Origin: Paraburkholderia tagetis
GTDB taxonomy: Bacteria; Pseudomonadota; Gammaproteobacteria; Burkholderiales; Burkholderiaceae
NCBI RefSeq assembly: GCF_022213065.1
Contig: NZ_JAKLJA010000002.1
Coordinates: 310,001 to 374,000, forward strand
Reading direction: 5' to 3'
DNA: 64,000 nt
Numbering within the stretch: position 1 is the first letter of the stretch; every line of letters begins with the position of its first letter. The notes beneath the pieces were generated by a model, which worked only from the letters and a program-made list of their open reading frames with translations, did not search any database and was not told the DNA's origin. The position numbers and the translations under genes are program-made. Below are positions 27,702 to 37,749 of the stretch, in pieces.

Positions 27702-28984
27702 GGCGTGGCTCCCGGTGCGAGCACGGCAATGTCCACGCGGCGGTTACGCGCGCGGTTGGCCGCGGAGTCGTTCGGCGCGATGGGCTCGGTGTCGCCGCGC
27801 CCTTCGGCGGTGAAGCGCGCGGGCGTGCCGGTGCGGGCGGCCAGCAGGCTCTTCACGGTCTCCGCGCGGGCCTGCGAGAGATGCCAGTTCGACGGGAAGC
27901 GCGCGGAAATGAGGCGCTGATTGTCGGTGTGGCCCGTGACCACGACGTTGCCGCGCACGTCCTTCAAGGCGTCGCCGATGCGCTCAACGATGGGCAGATA
28001 CGTGGACGTCAGCTCCGCACTACCCGAGGCGAAGAGGCCATCGCCATTCACCTCGACGACCGTGCGGTCGGGTTGCTCGGTCACACGCACGAGGCCCTGC
28101 GCGATCTCGGGCGCGAGGAACTTCGAGAGCTTCGGCGCAGGCTTGGGCGCGGCCTCCATCTTCGCGACCATCACTGGCGGCGGCGCGACGCGGATCGCGT
28201 GCAGCGCCTGAAACACGCCATCCGAAGCGTCGTTGAGCCGGAAGCTCAGCACCAGATGCGCGACCACCAGCACGACGCAGGCCACGGCCGCCGCCACCCA
28301 CAGCGGCACCAGTTGCAACAGCGGCTTGCGCTCGGCGTTCACGGGCTGCCATTGCGGCGAAAGCTCGCGCTCGATGGCGCCGCGCTGGCCACGGATCATC
28401 TGTTCGAGCCGTTCGCGCACGGCGTCGAGCTGCGTGCGCCCGCCGTCGATGAGGCGATAGCGTCCTTCGAATCCCAGGCCGAGTATCACGTACATCAGTT
28501 CGAGCACGTCGACGTTGGCGCCGGGGTTCTGTGCGAGGCGCTGGAGAATCAGGAAGAAGCGCTCGCCGCCCGAGGCCTCGTTATGGAAGGTCACGAGCAG
28601 GCTGCGGCTCGCCCATGCGCCCGCGCCCCAAGGCGTGCTGGAAATCGCCTCGTCGAGGAAGGTGCAGAGGCAGTAGCGCGAGGCGCCCAGCTTTTCGTCG
28701 TCGTAGCCGCTCGCGCGCCCCTGCGTCTCGAACGCGCGCATCATCTGGATAAGTTGTGTGCGCAACTGTTCCAGGTCGGGGTGCGTGGGTAGCTCCCGCA
28801 GCGGCAGCGCGAGGTCGATGAGCGGATTGGCCGCGCGCAGCAGCGGATTCAGACCGCCCGCGCCGGCCGGAATCGGCGCGACGCTCGCAGCTGCCGCCAC
28901 GAACGGCGCGCGCGTGCCGCCCGGCGTCGGGATCAGGATCGTGGCGCCGGGGTCGGCGCTCATGCGTGGGTCTTCGGGTGACAC
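27698..28984 (-). CDS. tssL: T6SS membrane-complex protein TssL (DotU) with C-terminal OmpA domain
   Basis: 428 residues from GTG 28984, which has AGGAGG nine bases upstream. The alternative ATG at 28963 has no ribosome site. An N-terminal DotU domain (YCLCTFLDEAISSTPWGAGA; FFLILQRLAQNPGANVDVLE) precedes one membrane helix (LWVAAAVACVVLVVAHLVLS) and a periplasmic OmpA-like domain (VVVTGHTDNQRLISARFPSN; LSQARAETVKSLLA). This is the extended, peptidoglycan-binding form of TssL. Its stop overlaps tssM, and 52 bases separate it from the tssK stop. Confidence 0.95.
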   Translation of the reverse strand: MSPEDPRMSADPGATILIPTPGGTRAPFVAAAASVAPIPAGAGGLNPLLRAANPLIDLALPLRELPTHPDLEQLRTQLIQMMRAFETQGRASGYDDEKLGASRYCLCTFLDEAISSTPWGAGAWASRSLLVTFHNEASGGERFFLILQRLAQNPGANVDVLELMYVILGLGFEGRYRLIDGGRTQLDAVRERLEQMIRGQRGAIERELSPQWQPVNAERKPLLQLVPLWVAAAVACVVLVVAHLVLSFRLNDASDGVFQALHAIRVAPPPVMVAKMEAAPKPAPKLSKFLAPEIAQGLVRVTEQPDRTVVEVNGDGLFASGSAELTSTYLPIVERIGDALKDVRGNVVVTGHTDNQRLISARFPSNWHLSQARAETVKSLLAARTGTPARFTAEGRGDTEPIAPNDSAANRARNRRVDIAVLAPGATP

Positions 28985-29036
28985 GGTGCACGTCCTCCTC
29001 AATCGATGGCGCGCCTGCGCAAAGGTGTCGATGCCT

Positions 29037-30371
29037 TTAGCGGCGGATCGCCCAGAACTCCATCGCGAGGCCGGGGAATTCGCCCGCGACGTGCAATGCC
29101 ATACCCGCCGAGGCCGCGAACTGCTTCCACAGTTCATTGCCGCGATCGAGCTCGAAGTATGTGAATCCCGCATGGAACGGCAATTGGCGCGGCGCCACGG
29201 GCAGCGCGCGCAAGCCGATACCGGGCAGTTGCAGATTCACGAGATCGCGGATGCGCTCGATCGGCCCGATCTTCACTTGCGGCGCGAAGCCGGTGAGGAT
29301 GGCTTCGGCGGGCATCTGCGCGCGCACCGCGAGCACGAAGGTGGCCGAGGCGAACAGGTTCTTGTCGGGCACCAGTGCAACGCGCAGGCCGAACTTGCGC
29401 TCTTCCAGCGGAATCGGCACCGCATGCGGGTCCATGACCATGCTGAGCGCCGCGCGCAAATCGTCGATCACGGGCGCGAAGGTCTCGCGCAAACGGTCGT
29501 GACGATAGACGGGGTACGCATTGGGGCGCTTGTTCTTCTGGCTGAATGTGGCCAGTTCGCCCGCGAGTTGCACCACCATGCGATAGAGCGACTCGGGATG
29601 CAAAGCCGTCATCGTGGCGAAATGCGCCGCAAGCGGCTCCGCGCGGTTGATGAGTTCGAGCAGCAGGAAGTCGGAGACTTCGGCCACGCCCGTCACGCCG
29701 GGCTGCACGAGGCGCGCGGCCAACGCCTCGCCGCGCTGGTGCAAGAGACCCACGAGGTCGTCGGCGAAGGCGCGCAGGCGCGGCGCCACGCGGTACTCCA
29801 GACACGACGGGCTGTAGTCGGCTTCGAGCACGACGCGATTGTCGGGCTGCCGCTCGATCACGCGCGCGACGCCAAGCGTGGCGTAGGCGTTCGCCACGTC
29901 GGGCTCCAGCGCGAGGCGCACGCGCAGCTTGCCGATCTCCACCAGTGCCGCGCTCGCGTTCGGATCGTTGCTGTCCGCCACTTCGGCTTCCGCGCGGCGA
30001 TGGCGCGCGAAATTTTCTTCGCTATCCTCATTGCCTGTTTCCGGCACGCCGGGCCGGCGCACCGGCAAGGCGAGCGTGACGAGCATGCCGCGCGTGCCCT
30101 CGGGGATGTCGAGCGGCTCGGGCAGATCGTCGTCGGCGGGCAGGTTGAAGGCCGTGCCGTCGGGGAAGACACCCGAGCATGCAAGCAGCGCGAGCTTGCC
30201 GAGCTTGAGCAGTTGCTCGTCGATCTCGAGCGACGCGAAGCCCCACGCATAGGGCCGCAAGCCGCCCGCGCGCGTCTCTAGCTGCGCCTGCAAATAGCGG
30301 TCATGCTGCTGCAAATGATGCGGCTGCAGAAACATGCCTTCCGACCAGATGACTTTGCTGTTCCAGGACAC
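29037..30371 (-). CDS. tssK: T6SS baseplate protein TssK
   Basis: 444 residues with the typical start MSWNSKVIWSEGMFLQPHHL and the family stretches LPADDDLPEPLDIPEGTRGM, VIDDLRAALSMVMDPHAVPI and LRALPVAPRQLPFHAGFTYF. TssK is a trimeric adaptor that links the baseplate (TssEFG, VgrG) to the TssL/TssM cytoplasmic domains. It lies 68 bases downstream of the fha gene. In many loci tssJ sits directly before tssK, and no such frame is present in this gap. Confidence 0.96.
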   Translation of the reverse strand: MSWNSKVIWSEGMFLQPHHLQQHDRYLQAQLETRAGGLRPYAWGFASLEIDEQLLKLGKLALLACSGVFPDGTAFNLPADDDLPEPLDIPEGTRGMLVTLALPVRRPGVPETGNEDSEENFARHRRAEAEVADSNDPNASAALVEIGKLRVRLALEPDVANAYATLGVARVIERQPDNRVVLEADYSPSCLEYRVAPRLRAFADDLVGLLHQRGEALAARLVQPGVTGVAEVSDFLLLELINRAEPLAAHFATMTALHPESLYRMVVQLAGELATFSQKNKRPNAYPVYRHDRLRETFAPVIDDLRAALSMVMDPHAVPIPLEERKFGLRVALVPDKNLFASATFVLAVRAQMPAEAILTGFAPQVKIGPIERIRDLVNLQLPGIGLRALPVAPRQLPFHAGFTYFELDRGNELWKQFAASAGMALHVAGEFPGLAMEFWAIRR

Positions 30372-30439
30372 GTTGTTCTCGTCGTCGTGTGTTCGTCGTA
30401 TGTATGAAAGGTGGCTGCTTGCGCCGATTTACGCGCGCT

Positions 30440-32467
30440 TCAGGCGGGCCCCGTTTTCGGTTCGGGCGGTTTGGGCGGTTCACCCTCGCCCGCCGTTCGT
30501 CCCGCCGTGCGGTCCGCTGCGCGCTCCGCTTCGCGGGCGCGTTGCAGGGCGTCCACCTGCGCCTCGTAAGCGTCGTTGAATGCCTTGCCGAAGAGCTTCT
30601 GGAAGTCGTCCTCCGCTTCGCGCGCGATGCCGGCGCGCAACTCCACGAAACGGTCCCAGAGCTTCGCCTTGCGGTTCGAGAGCACGCGGTCGAGCACGCC
30701 CTGCTCGCTCAACTGCGCTTCGAGCGTGGCCGGATCGAAGCGCGCGAGCACCTGCGCAAGCGCCGCGCGCATGCCCACGAGCACGGCCAGTTCGTGCGAT
30801 TCGATATCGACGAACGCGCGCGCGACCGCTTCGTCCGGCGGCAGGTAGCCTTGCGCGCGGCCGGTGAGCATTTGCGCGAGCGCGCTGTCCACATCGGGGA
30901 AAAATTTGAGCGGGTTGTTGTCGCGCGCGACGATGAGCGTGGTGTCGAGCCGCGCCTCGCGCTTGGTCATCGAGCGCGCACGCAACACCGCCATGGTCCC
31001 GCGCAGCGCGTCGCGCAGCATCGCGCCGGCGAGCCGCGCGAGATCCGCAGCGGGCAGGTTCGGCGCGCGCCCAGGTTCGAGGCCCAGGCCTTCGAGCAGC
31101 GCCGCGAGCACGGCTTCGTTTTGCGCGGAGGCGGATGCGGGTGTGGGCGTGCCGTCTGCCTGCGCTGGTGATGGCGCGGGTGCCGGCGTGAAGTCCTGCG
31201 CGGCGGCGGGCGCAGCGGGTTGCTGCGGCGGCATCGGGTCTTCAGCCTCCGCCTGTTCGGCAAGCGATAGTTCAGGCTGTGGCTGTGGCTGTGGCTGCGG
31301 CGCATGTGACGCGGGCGCAAAGATTTGCGTCACGGAGGGCAGCATCTGGTGCGGCTGCGCTTGTGGTACGGCAGCAGGCTGTGAAGGCGGCGCGAAGACG
31401 GGCGGCGCGGAAGGCGTGGCCGGAGCAAAGAGATCGTCGAAGGGCGACGCGCCATGCGGTGCCGCGTCGCCAAGCAGACTCGCGGGCAGGCCCGTCGGCC
31501 CTCCCGCGCCAAGGCCGAGCGGATCGGCAACGCCAGGCATGGCGCCAAAAGTTTGCGACGACGCCGGCATCGGCGGCTGCACGAGCGGCGGCGCTGGCGT
31601 CATTTCCGGCGTCATCGCTGGCGTCATGACAGGCACCACATGCGGGGAAAAAGCGCCGGGCGTCGCTACGCCGGGCGTCGCAACACCAGGCGTCGACACC
31701 CCTGCATGCCCCGCCGCGCCGCCCGACTCCCACTGCGCGAGCGCAGCGGCGCCCGGCGCACCAACGCCCGGCGCATCGGCCAACGGATCGTAATCAGCCG
31801 GAATACCGCCCCCGGCAGAAAAAGCCGCAGCCGGCACGGCGGGCGCAAGCGAAGGCGGCGTGAGCGCCTGCCACTCGGGCGAGATGTGATCGCTCTCCGA
31901 ACCGGCATAGCCGGGCCGCGCCACAACGCGCTCACCTGCTCCCAGACACGCCTCACCAAGCGCATCGAGCCCGCCCGAACCACCCAGGCCACCCACCCCA
32001 GCCGCATTGCCGAATCCGCCCGGCGCGAACGGGTTCTCGGGCAACGCCGCATCGTCGGCCTGCGGTGCGCCACGCAACACCTGCACGCCCGCGAGCGGAT
32101 CGTGCCCGAAGGGTTTCGCCTCGTCCTGTGCGGCGGCCTCGGCCAGCGCCACCTCCAGCAAATACGCGCCGATCATCACCTGATCGCCGTGCGCGAGCCG
32201 CGCCTCGCGCGTGCCGCCCAGCGCGCGCTGGTTCAGCACGCTCGGGTTGGCGCCGAGATCGCATAGCAGATACTCGCCGCCCCGGCACTCCACGCGCGCA
32301 TGCACGCGCGAGATCGCGCGCTGCTGGTCGGGCAGCACGAGCGTACAGGTGGTCGCGCGGCCGATCGTGCCGCCGTCCGGGCCGAAGCGCACCGCGATCG
32401 GTTCGGCGAGCGGCTCGTCGTTGTACTTCGCCACGCGCAGCGTGAGGATCGGATTGGTCAGTTGCAT
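30440..32467 (-). CDS. tagH: T6SS FHA-domain protein (TagH/Fha)
   Basis: 675 residues. An N-terminal FHA domain of about 95 residues includes GTIGRATTCTLVLPDQQRAI and SRVHARVECRGGEYLLCDLG (phospho-threonine pocket Arg, Ser, His). A Pro/Ala/Gly/Met-rich linker of about 350 residues has short repeats (TPGVATPGVATPG, MTPAMTPEMTPAP). The conserved T6SS FHA C-terminal domain follows (LLEGLGLEPGRAPNLPAADL; KAKLWDRFVELRAGIAREAE). In Pseudomonas, Fha1 is phosphorylated by PpkA and dephosphorylated by PppA to switch T6SS on. Homologues of both are encoded nearby. The start is ATG 32467; the longer frame upstream lacks a ribosome site. Confidence 0.92.
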   Translation of the reverse strand: MQLTNPILTLRVAKYNDEPLAEPIAVRFGPDGGTIGRATTCTLVLPDQQRAISRVHARVECRGGEYLLCDLGANPSVLNQRALGGTREARLAHGDQVMIGAYLLEVALAEAAAQDEAKPFGHDPLAGVQVLRGAPQADDAALPENPFAPGGFGNAAGVGGLGGSGGLDALGEACLGAGERVVARPGYAGSESDHISPEWQALTPPSLAPAVPAAAFSAGGGIPADYDPLADAPGVGAPGAAALAQWESGGAAGHAGVSTPGVATPGVATPGAFSPHVVPVMTPAMTPEMTPAPPLVQPPMPASSQTFGAMPGVADPLGLGAGGPTGLPASLLGDAAPHGASPFDDLFAPATPSAPPVFAPPSQPAAVPQAQPHQMLPSVTQIFAPASHAPQPQPQPQPELSLAEQAEAEDPMPPQQPAAPAAAQDFTPAPAPSPAQADGTPTPASASAQNEAVLAALLEGLGLEPGRAPNLPAADLARLAGAMLRDALRGTMAVLRARSMTKREARLDTTLIVARDNNPLKFFPDVDSALAQMLTGRAQGYLPPDEAVARAFVDIESHELAVLVGMRAALAQVLARFDPATLEAQLSEQGVLDRVLSNRKAKLWDRFVELRAGIAREAEDDFQKLFGKAFNDAYEAQVDALQRAREAERAADRTAGRTAGEGEPPKPPEPKTGPA

Positions 32468-32524
32468 CGCATTACCCTGTTCTCCCCGTCGTTTCATCAG
32501 GATTGCAGATCACCTGATGAAACC

Positions 32525-34534
32525 TCAAGACTCGACTTTCTTCGTGCCATCGTCAGCGTCCGTGGGGTCGGTGGGCGCCGTGGGCGACGCGCCCTCGCCC
32601 GACCCCGCCGATCCGCCCGAATTCAGCAGGATCGGCGTGCCCGACACTGCAACCGAGCTCGGCCCGATCACCACGAACGCGCCGCCCGCCTTCAAGGTGA
32701 TGCTCATGCCGGCCTCGATCACCACGTTCATGCCCGCCTTGATATGAATGTTCTGGCCCGCGTCGATGGCGTAGTTCGTCCCCACCTTCTCCTGAAGCTT
32801 CTCGCCGACGGTGAGCGAGGCCGTGCCGTCCACCTTGGCGTTCTGCGCACCCGTTACGTGGTCGTGCCGCTCGCCGCTCACCTTCACATACTCGTTCGCC
32901 TTGACCGTCAGGTGACGGTCGTTGCCGACGTTCATCAGCGCGTCGTTGATCACCCAGGTCTCATGGTCCTTCTGCGCATGAAAGAACAACTGCTCGGCGC
33001 CGGCCTTGTCGATGAAGCGCACCTCGTTATTACCCGACGCATTGGGCGTGGAGTTGCTCTTGATCGTGGCGACGGCCGAATTCGCGGGCAGCTTGTACGG
33101 CGGCATCAGGCTCGCGTTGTAGACGCTGCCCGTGACGAGCGGATGGTCGGGGTCGCCTTCGATGAATTCGACGATCACCTCCTGCCCCACGCGCGGCAGG
33201 AAGAACATGCCCCAGGTCTTGCCCGCCCAGCCCTGCGATACGCGCGCCCAGCAGCGGTCCGTGACCGTGCTGCTTTCGTTTTCGTAAAGCTGCTCCCAGT
33301 GGAACTGCACCTTGATGCGGCCGTAATCGTCGGTGAAGATTTCCGAGCCACTGTCGCCCACCACCACCGCCGTCTGCAAACCGCCCACCACCGCGCGCGG
33401 CGTCAGCCGCTCGGCGCGGAACTGGTTGTCCTTGCGCAGCGCCGTGAATGCACAGTCGAAGAACGGCAGCTGGCTCTGCCCCGGTGCCGCGCGGTTGGAT
33501 ACGCGGTTGGACACATAGGCATCCGAATTGACTTCATAGACCGCGCTCACGACCAGATACCCATCGTTCCAGCCATCCACGGGATGATCGCTCATTTGCA
33601 GCAACCCGCCCGGCCAGATGCCGCGCATCGTGGAGCGGCCTTCGATGCTGTCGTTGCGTGCCTGGCGGATCTCCACGCCCACGCGCGCGTAGCGGTCGCC
33701 GTCGGCGGGCGCGGTATGGCCGCTGAGATGCTCCTGCATCGTGTAGCTCGGCGCGTCGTAAGTCTGCGTGCGCGTGGCGCGCGAGCGCAGGCCGCCTTGC
33801 AGGCTCGACGAGGGCTTTTCGAAGTCGTAGTCGTTCGTCTCGTAGTGGCCCGTCTGCAACTCGCCGCCCGCAAACCACTCGTAGACGCATTCCATGTCCT
33901 CGCGTGCAGCCGCATCGCGGTCGCGGTACGGCATGCTGCGATAGTTCGGGATGGGGCCGTGCACGTCGCCCGCATCGGCCAGCACCATGGTCTGGCGGCC
34001 GCGCGCGTGCTCGAAATAGTAGTAGATGCCCTCGTGCTCCATGAGCCGGCTCACGAAGTCGAAATCGGTCTCGCGGTATTGCGCGCAATGCTCGCGCTTC
34101 GGATAGGTTGCCGTGCAGCGGTTCGTCACGTCCACGTTGTAGTCGTTGAGCACGCTCATCACGATCTCGGGCACCGTCTTCTCGTAGAAGAAGCGGCAAT
34201 GCGAGCCGCGCGTGAGCAGCCACAGGCGCGGGCGCACGACGGCCTGGTAGCCGGCCATGCTGCCGTACTGCTGATTGCCCGGCGAGATCATGCGGAACAC
34301 CGTGACGATGCCGTTGAACTGGCGCTCGCCGCCCGCGGGCAGCGCGAGCGCGATCGACAGATCCTGGCCGAGCACCTGCGCGGGCGTGACCGTGTTCTGC
34401 TCGCACAGCAGGTCCACGCGGTACTCGCTCAGGCGGCCCAGTTCGTCGCTGCCGGTCATGCGCAGGAACAGCAGGTTCGCGTCGGTCCCCTTGCAATTCA
34501 CTGCCACGTTGCGGTTCGTATCTTGCGAGGTCAT
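32525..34534 (-). CDS. vgrG: T6SS spike protein TssI (VgrG)
   Basis: 669-residue spike with phage gp27-like N-terminal domains (DANLLFLRMTGSDELGRLSE; FVSRLMEHEGIYYYFEHARG), a gp5-like OB fold (GRIKVQFHWEQLYENESSTV; QGWAGKTWGMFFLPRVGQEV) and a beta-helix with repeating Gly/Val/Ala (GMNVVIEAGMSITLKAGGAF). The short Gly/Asp/Thr tail carries no effector domain, so this is a structural VgrG. It is preceded by the PAAR-like gene 13 bases upstream and followed by fha after 57 bases. Most likely the spike tip is the PAAR-like protein. Confidence 0.95.
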   Translation of the reverse strand: MTSQDTNRNVAVNCKGTDANLLFLRMTGSDELGRLSEYRVDLLCEQNTVTPAQVLGQDLSIALALPAGGERQFNGIVTVFRMISPGNQQYGSMAGYQAVVRPRLWLLTRGSHCRFFYEKTVPEIVMSVLNDYNVDVTNRCTATYPKREHCAQYRETDFDFVSRLMEHEGIYYYFEHARGRQTMVLADAGDVHGPIPNYRSMPYRDRDAAAREDMECVYEWFAGGELQTGHYETNDYDFEKPSSSLQGGLRSRATRTQTYDAPSYTMQEHLSGHTAPADGDRYARVGVEIRQARNDSIEGRSTMRGIWPGGLLQMSDHPVDGWNDGYLVVSAVYEVNSDAYVSNRVSNRAAPGQSQLPFFDCAFTALRKDNQFRAERLTPRAVVGGLQTAVVVGDSGSEIFTDDYGRIKVQFHWEQLYENESSTVTDRCWARVSQGWAGKTWGMFFLPRVGQEVIVEFIEGDPDHPLVTGSVYNASLMPPYKLPANSAVATIKSNSTPNASGNNEVRFIDKAGAEQLFFHAQKDHETWVINDALMNVGNDRHLTVKANEYVKVSGERHDHVTGAQNAKVDGTASLTVGEKLQEKVGTNYAIDAGQNIHIKAGMNVVIEAGMSITLKAGGAFVVIGPSSVAVSGTPILLNSGGSAGSGEGASPTAPTDPTDADDGTKKVES

Positions 34535-34547
34535 CTCAAGGAATCAG

Positions 34548-34937
34548 TCAGGGAATCATCGTTTTGACGGTGGCCGGGTTGACGATCGACACCACGCCGC
34601 CCCAGTTGCACATGCACTTCGAGACGTTGTCGAGCGACGGCTGGTTGCCGAGCAGCACGGTCGGCGCGCCGGGCGCCCAGGGCGAGAAGGTCGCGGGAAT
34701 GCACGGCATGGGCGTGAGCACGCCGAGCGCCGCCGAGGTGGCCGCGGCCACCTGTGGATTGGCCAGCGACGAGCACACGCCGAACGGCATGATGTTGACC
34801 ATCGGAATGTGGTCCATGATGTTCGCGGCGGGCGGGCCTTCGCCCATCACCTGATTGACGGGCAGCACCACGAGGCTCGACGGCGCGGCGCCGAACGAGC
34901 ATTGCAGCGTGGCCCCCATGCTGACCTGTTGAGGCAT
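34548..34937 (-). CDS. PAAR-like (DUF4280) spike-tip protein
   Basis: 129 residues beginning MPQQVSMGATLQCSFGAAPS, the hallmark of the DUF4280 PAAR-like family, with further conserved parts MVNIMPFGVCSSLANPQVAA and CIPATFSPWAPGAPTVLLGN. Several Cys residues could bind the tip metal as in PAAR proteins. A GGGAGA Shine-Dalgarno precedes the ATG by about 8 bases. Its place between clpV and vgrG suggests that it caps this VgrG. There is no C-terminal toxin extension. Confidence 0.85.
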   Translation of the reverse strand: MPQQVSMGATLQCSFGAAPSSLVVLPVNQVMGEGPPAANIMDHIPMVNIMPFGVCSSLANPQVAAATSAALGVLTPMPCIPATFSPWAPGAPTVLLGNQPSLDNVSKCMCNWGGVVSIVNPATVKTMIP

Positions 34938-34958
34938 GGTCGTTCTCCCAGGGCCGGT

Positions 34959-37745
34959 TCAGTCGAACGTATAAACAAACTCGCCGTCGCGCGCGCCCAC
35001 CTGCACCTTCGCCACGCCGCCGCCGTTCATCATGCGCGTGAGGAACTCGGTGGAGACGCGCGGCAGCAAGGTGTTGGTCAGGATCGCGTCGATCATGCGC
35101 CCGCCGCTCTCCAGTTCCGTGCAGCGGCTCGCGATGAGCTTGACCACGTCGTCGTCGTAGAGGAACGGCACCTTGTGCGAGAGGCGCAGCCGCTTTTCGA
35201 TGCGCGAAAGTTGCAGGCGGATGATCGCGCCCAACATCTCGTCGGAGAGCGGGTAATACGGAATCGTCACCACGCGCCCGAGCAGCGCGGGCGGGAACAC
35301 CTTGAGCAGGGGCTCGCGCAGCGCCTTCGCGATGCCCTCTGGATCGGGCATCAGTTCGGGATCCTTGCAAAGATTCGTAATGAGGTCGGTGCCCGCGTTG
35401 GTCGTGAGCAGGATGAGCGTGTTCTTGAAGTCGATCACGCGGCCCTCGCCGTCCTCCATCCAGCCCTTGTCGAACACCTGGAAGAAGATCTCGTGCACAT
35501 CGGGGTGCGCCTTCTCCACCTCGTCGAGCAGCACCACGCTATAGGGGCGGCGGCGCACGGCCTCGGTGAGCACGCCGCCCTCGCCGTAACCCACGTAGCC
35601 CGGAGGCGCGCCCTTGAGCGAGGACACCGTATGCGCCTCCTGATACTCGCTCATGTTGATGGTGATGACGTTCTGCTCGCCGCCGTAGAGCACTTCGGCG
35701 AGCGCGAGCGCCGTCTCGGTCTTGCCCACGCCCGAGGTGCCCGCGAGCATGAACACGCCAATCGGCTTGTTCGGATTGTCGAGGCCCGCGCGCGACGTCT
35801 GGATGCGCCGCGCGATCATCTCGGTGGCGTGGCCCTGGCCGATGATGCGCCGGTTCAGATTCTCGGCGAGCTTGAGCACGTTCTCGATCTCGTTGCGCAC
35901 CATGCGGCCCACGGGAATGCCGGTCCAGTCCTGCACGACCGAGGCCACGGCCTGGCGGTCGACGGTGGGCAGGATCAGCGGCTCCTCGCCCTGGTGGCTC
36001 GCAAGCTCCGCCTGCAAGTCGCGCAACTCGGCGCGCAGCGCTTCGGGATCGAACGCTGGCGCGCTGTTCGCGCTGTTCGCGCTGTTCGCGCCATTCGTAC
36101 CTTTCGTACCATTCGCGCGCGCTTCATCGGCGCCATTCGCAGTGCCTGACGCAGCCACGCCAGCGGCATTCGCGCCGCCCTCGACCTTGCCCGTTCGCTC
36201 GCGAAGTTGCGCGCGCAACGAAAGAATCCGCCGAACCAGCCCCTTCTCCGTCTCCCAGCGCGCTTCGAGTTGCGCAAGGCGCTCGCGTTCCACGGCGAGC
36301 TTTTCGCTGGCCGACGCTTCGCGCTCGCGCGTCTCGATGCCCACCGCCGTTTCGCGGCCGATGATCTCCAGCTCCGTTTCGAGCGCGGCGATGCGCTTGC
36401 GCGCGTCGTCCACCGAGGGCGGCGTGGCATGCTGGCTCACGGCCACGCGCGCGCATGCCGTATCGAGCAGGCTCACCGATTTATCGGGCAACTGGCGCGC
36501 GGGAATGTAGCGGTGCGAGAGCCGCACGGCGGCCTCCAGCGCCTCGTCGAGCACCTGCACCTTGTGGTGCTGCTCCATCGTGGAAGCCACGCCGCGCATC
36601 ATGCGGATGGCCTTCTCTTCGTCCGGCTCGCCCACCTGCACCACCTGGAAGCGCCGCGTGAGCGCGGGGTCCTTCTCGATGTGCTTCTTGTACTCGGCCC
36701 AGGTCGTGGCCGCGACGGTGCGCAGCGTGCCGCGCGCGAGCGCGGGCTTGAGCAGATTGGCGGCGTCGCCGGTGCCGGCCGCGCCGCCCGCGCCCACCAG
36801 CGTATGGGCTTCGTCGATGAAAAGAATCACGGGCTTTTCCGAGGCCTGCACCTCTTCGATCACCTGGCGCAGCCGGTTCTCGAATTCACCCTTCATGCTC
36901 GCACCGGCCTGCAAGAGGCCCACGTCGAGCGCGCGCAGTTCCACGTCGCGCAGCGAGGGCGGCACGTCGCCCGCGACGATGCGCTGCGCGAAGCCCTCCA
37001 CCACCGCCGTCTTGCCCACGCCGGCTTCGCCCGTGAGGATGGGGTTGTTCTGGCGCCGCCGCATGAGGATGTCCACCACCTGGCGGATTTCCTCGTCGCG
37101 GCCCACGATGGGGTCGAGCTTGCCGCTGCGCGCCTGCTCGGTGAGATCGGTGGTGAAGCGGCGCAACGCCTCCTGCTTGCCCATGGCCGCGGGCGGCATG
37201 CCTGCGGCGTCGCTCTCGCCGCCCGCGCCCGCGTTTGCATTGAAACCGTCGCTCGCGCCCATCGCCGCTTCGGGCGAATCGCGCAGCAAGCGGTCGAACT
37301 CCTCGCACAGCGCGTCTAGCTTGATCTGCTCGAACTGCCGCGAGATGCCATAGAGCGTGTTGCGCAGCGACGGAGTCTTCAGGAGTCCGACAATCAGATG
37401 GCCGGTACGCACTTGCGACTCACCGAACATCAGCGAGCCGAACACCCAGCCGCGCTCGACGGCTTCCTCCACCTGGGAGGAAATGTCCGTGACCGACGAA
37501 GCGCCGCGCGGCAGACGGTCGAGCGCGGCGGTGAGATCGCCGGCGAGCCGCGCCGGGTCGATCCCGTAGTGACGCACGAGCCGGTGCAGGTCCGAGTCCT
37601 GCAATTGCAGGATCTGATGGAACCAGTGCACGAGTTCGATATAGGGGTTGCCGCGCAGGCGGCAAAACATGTTCGCGCTTTCGAGCGCACGAAAGCCTAG
37701 CTGGTTGAGCTTGCCAAAGAGCGCTGCACGCTTGATCTCGGCCAT
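34959..37745 (-). CDS. tssH: T6SS sheath-recycling AAA+ ATPase TssH (ClpV)
   Basis: 928 residues. The ClpV-type N-terminal domain (MAEIKRAALFGKLNQLGFRA) is followed by AAA1 with Walker A GEAGVGKTAVVEGFA (near residue 235) and FIDEAHTLVGAGG, a coiled-coil middle domain, and AAA2 with Walker A GTSGVGKTETALALAE (near 667) and VLLDEVEKAHPDVHEIFFQV. It disassembles contracted TssBC sheaths. The middle region carries an insert at about residues 522-562 made of Asn/Gly/Ala/Thr repeats (KGTNGANSANSANSA) not expected in the family core. The start at 37745 has GGGAGA upstream; the longer frame is an artefact. Confidence 0.95.
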   Translation of the reverse strand: MAEIKRAALFGKLNQLGFRALESANMFCRLRGNPYIELVHWFHQILQLQDSDLHRLVRHYGIDPARLAGDLTAALDRLPRGASSVTDISSQVEEAVERGWVFGSLMFGESQVRTGHLIVGLLKTPSLRNTLYGISRQFEQIKLDALCEEFDRLLRDSPEAAMGASDGFNANAGAGGESDAAGMPPAAMGKQEALRRFTTDLTEQARSGKLDPIVGRDEEIRQVVDILMRRRQNNPILTGEAGVGKTAVVEGFAQRIVAGDVPPSLRDVELRALDVGLLQAGASMKGEFENRLRQVIEEVQASEKPVILFIDEAHTLVGAGGAAGTGDAANLLKPALARGTLRTVAATTWAEYKKHIEKDPALTRRFQVVQVGEPDEEKAIRMMRGVASTMEQHHKVQVLDEALEAAVRLSHRYIPARQLPDKSVSLLDTACARVAVSQHATPPSVDDARKRIAALETELEIIGRETAVGIETREREASASEKLAVERERLAQLEARWETEKGLVRRILSLRAQLRERTGKVEGGANAAGVAASGTANGADEARANGTKGTNGANSANSANSAPAFDPEALRAELRDLQAELASHQGEEPLILPTVDRQAVASVVQDWTGIPVGRMVRNEIENVLKLAENLNRRIIGQGHATEMIARRIQTSRAGLDNPNKPIGVFMLAGTSGVGKTETALALAEVLYGGEQNVITINMSEYQEAHTVSSLKGAPPGYVGYGEGGVLTEAVRRRPYSVVLLDEVEKAHPDVHEIFFQVFDKGWMEDGEGRVIDFKNTLILLTTNAGTDLITNLCKDPELMPDPEGIAKALREPLLKVFPPALLGRVVTIPYYPLSDEMLGAIIRLQLSRIEKRLRLSHKVPFLYDDDVVKLIASRCTELESGGRMIDAILTNTLLPRVSTEFLTRMMNGGGVAKVQVGARDGEFVYTFD

Positions 37746-37749
37746 GTCT

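Noticed and set aside
32300..34567. 755-codon + strand frame antisense to vgrG and fha
   Set aside because: Overlaps two clear T6SS genes on the opposite strand. Composition is typical of a shadow frame.
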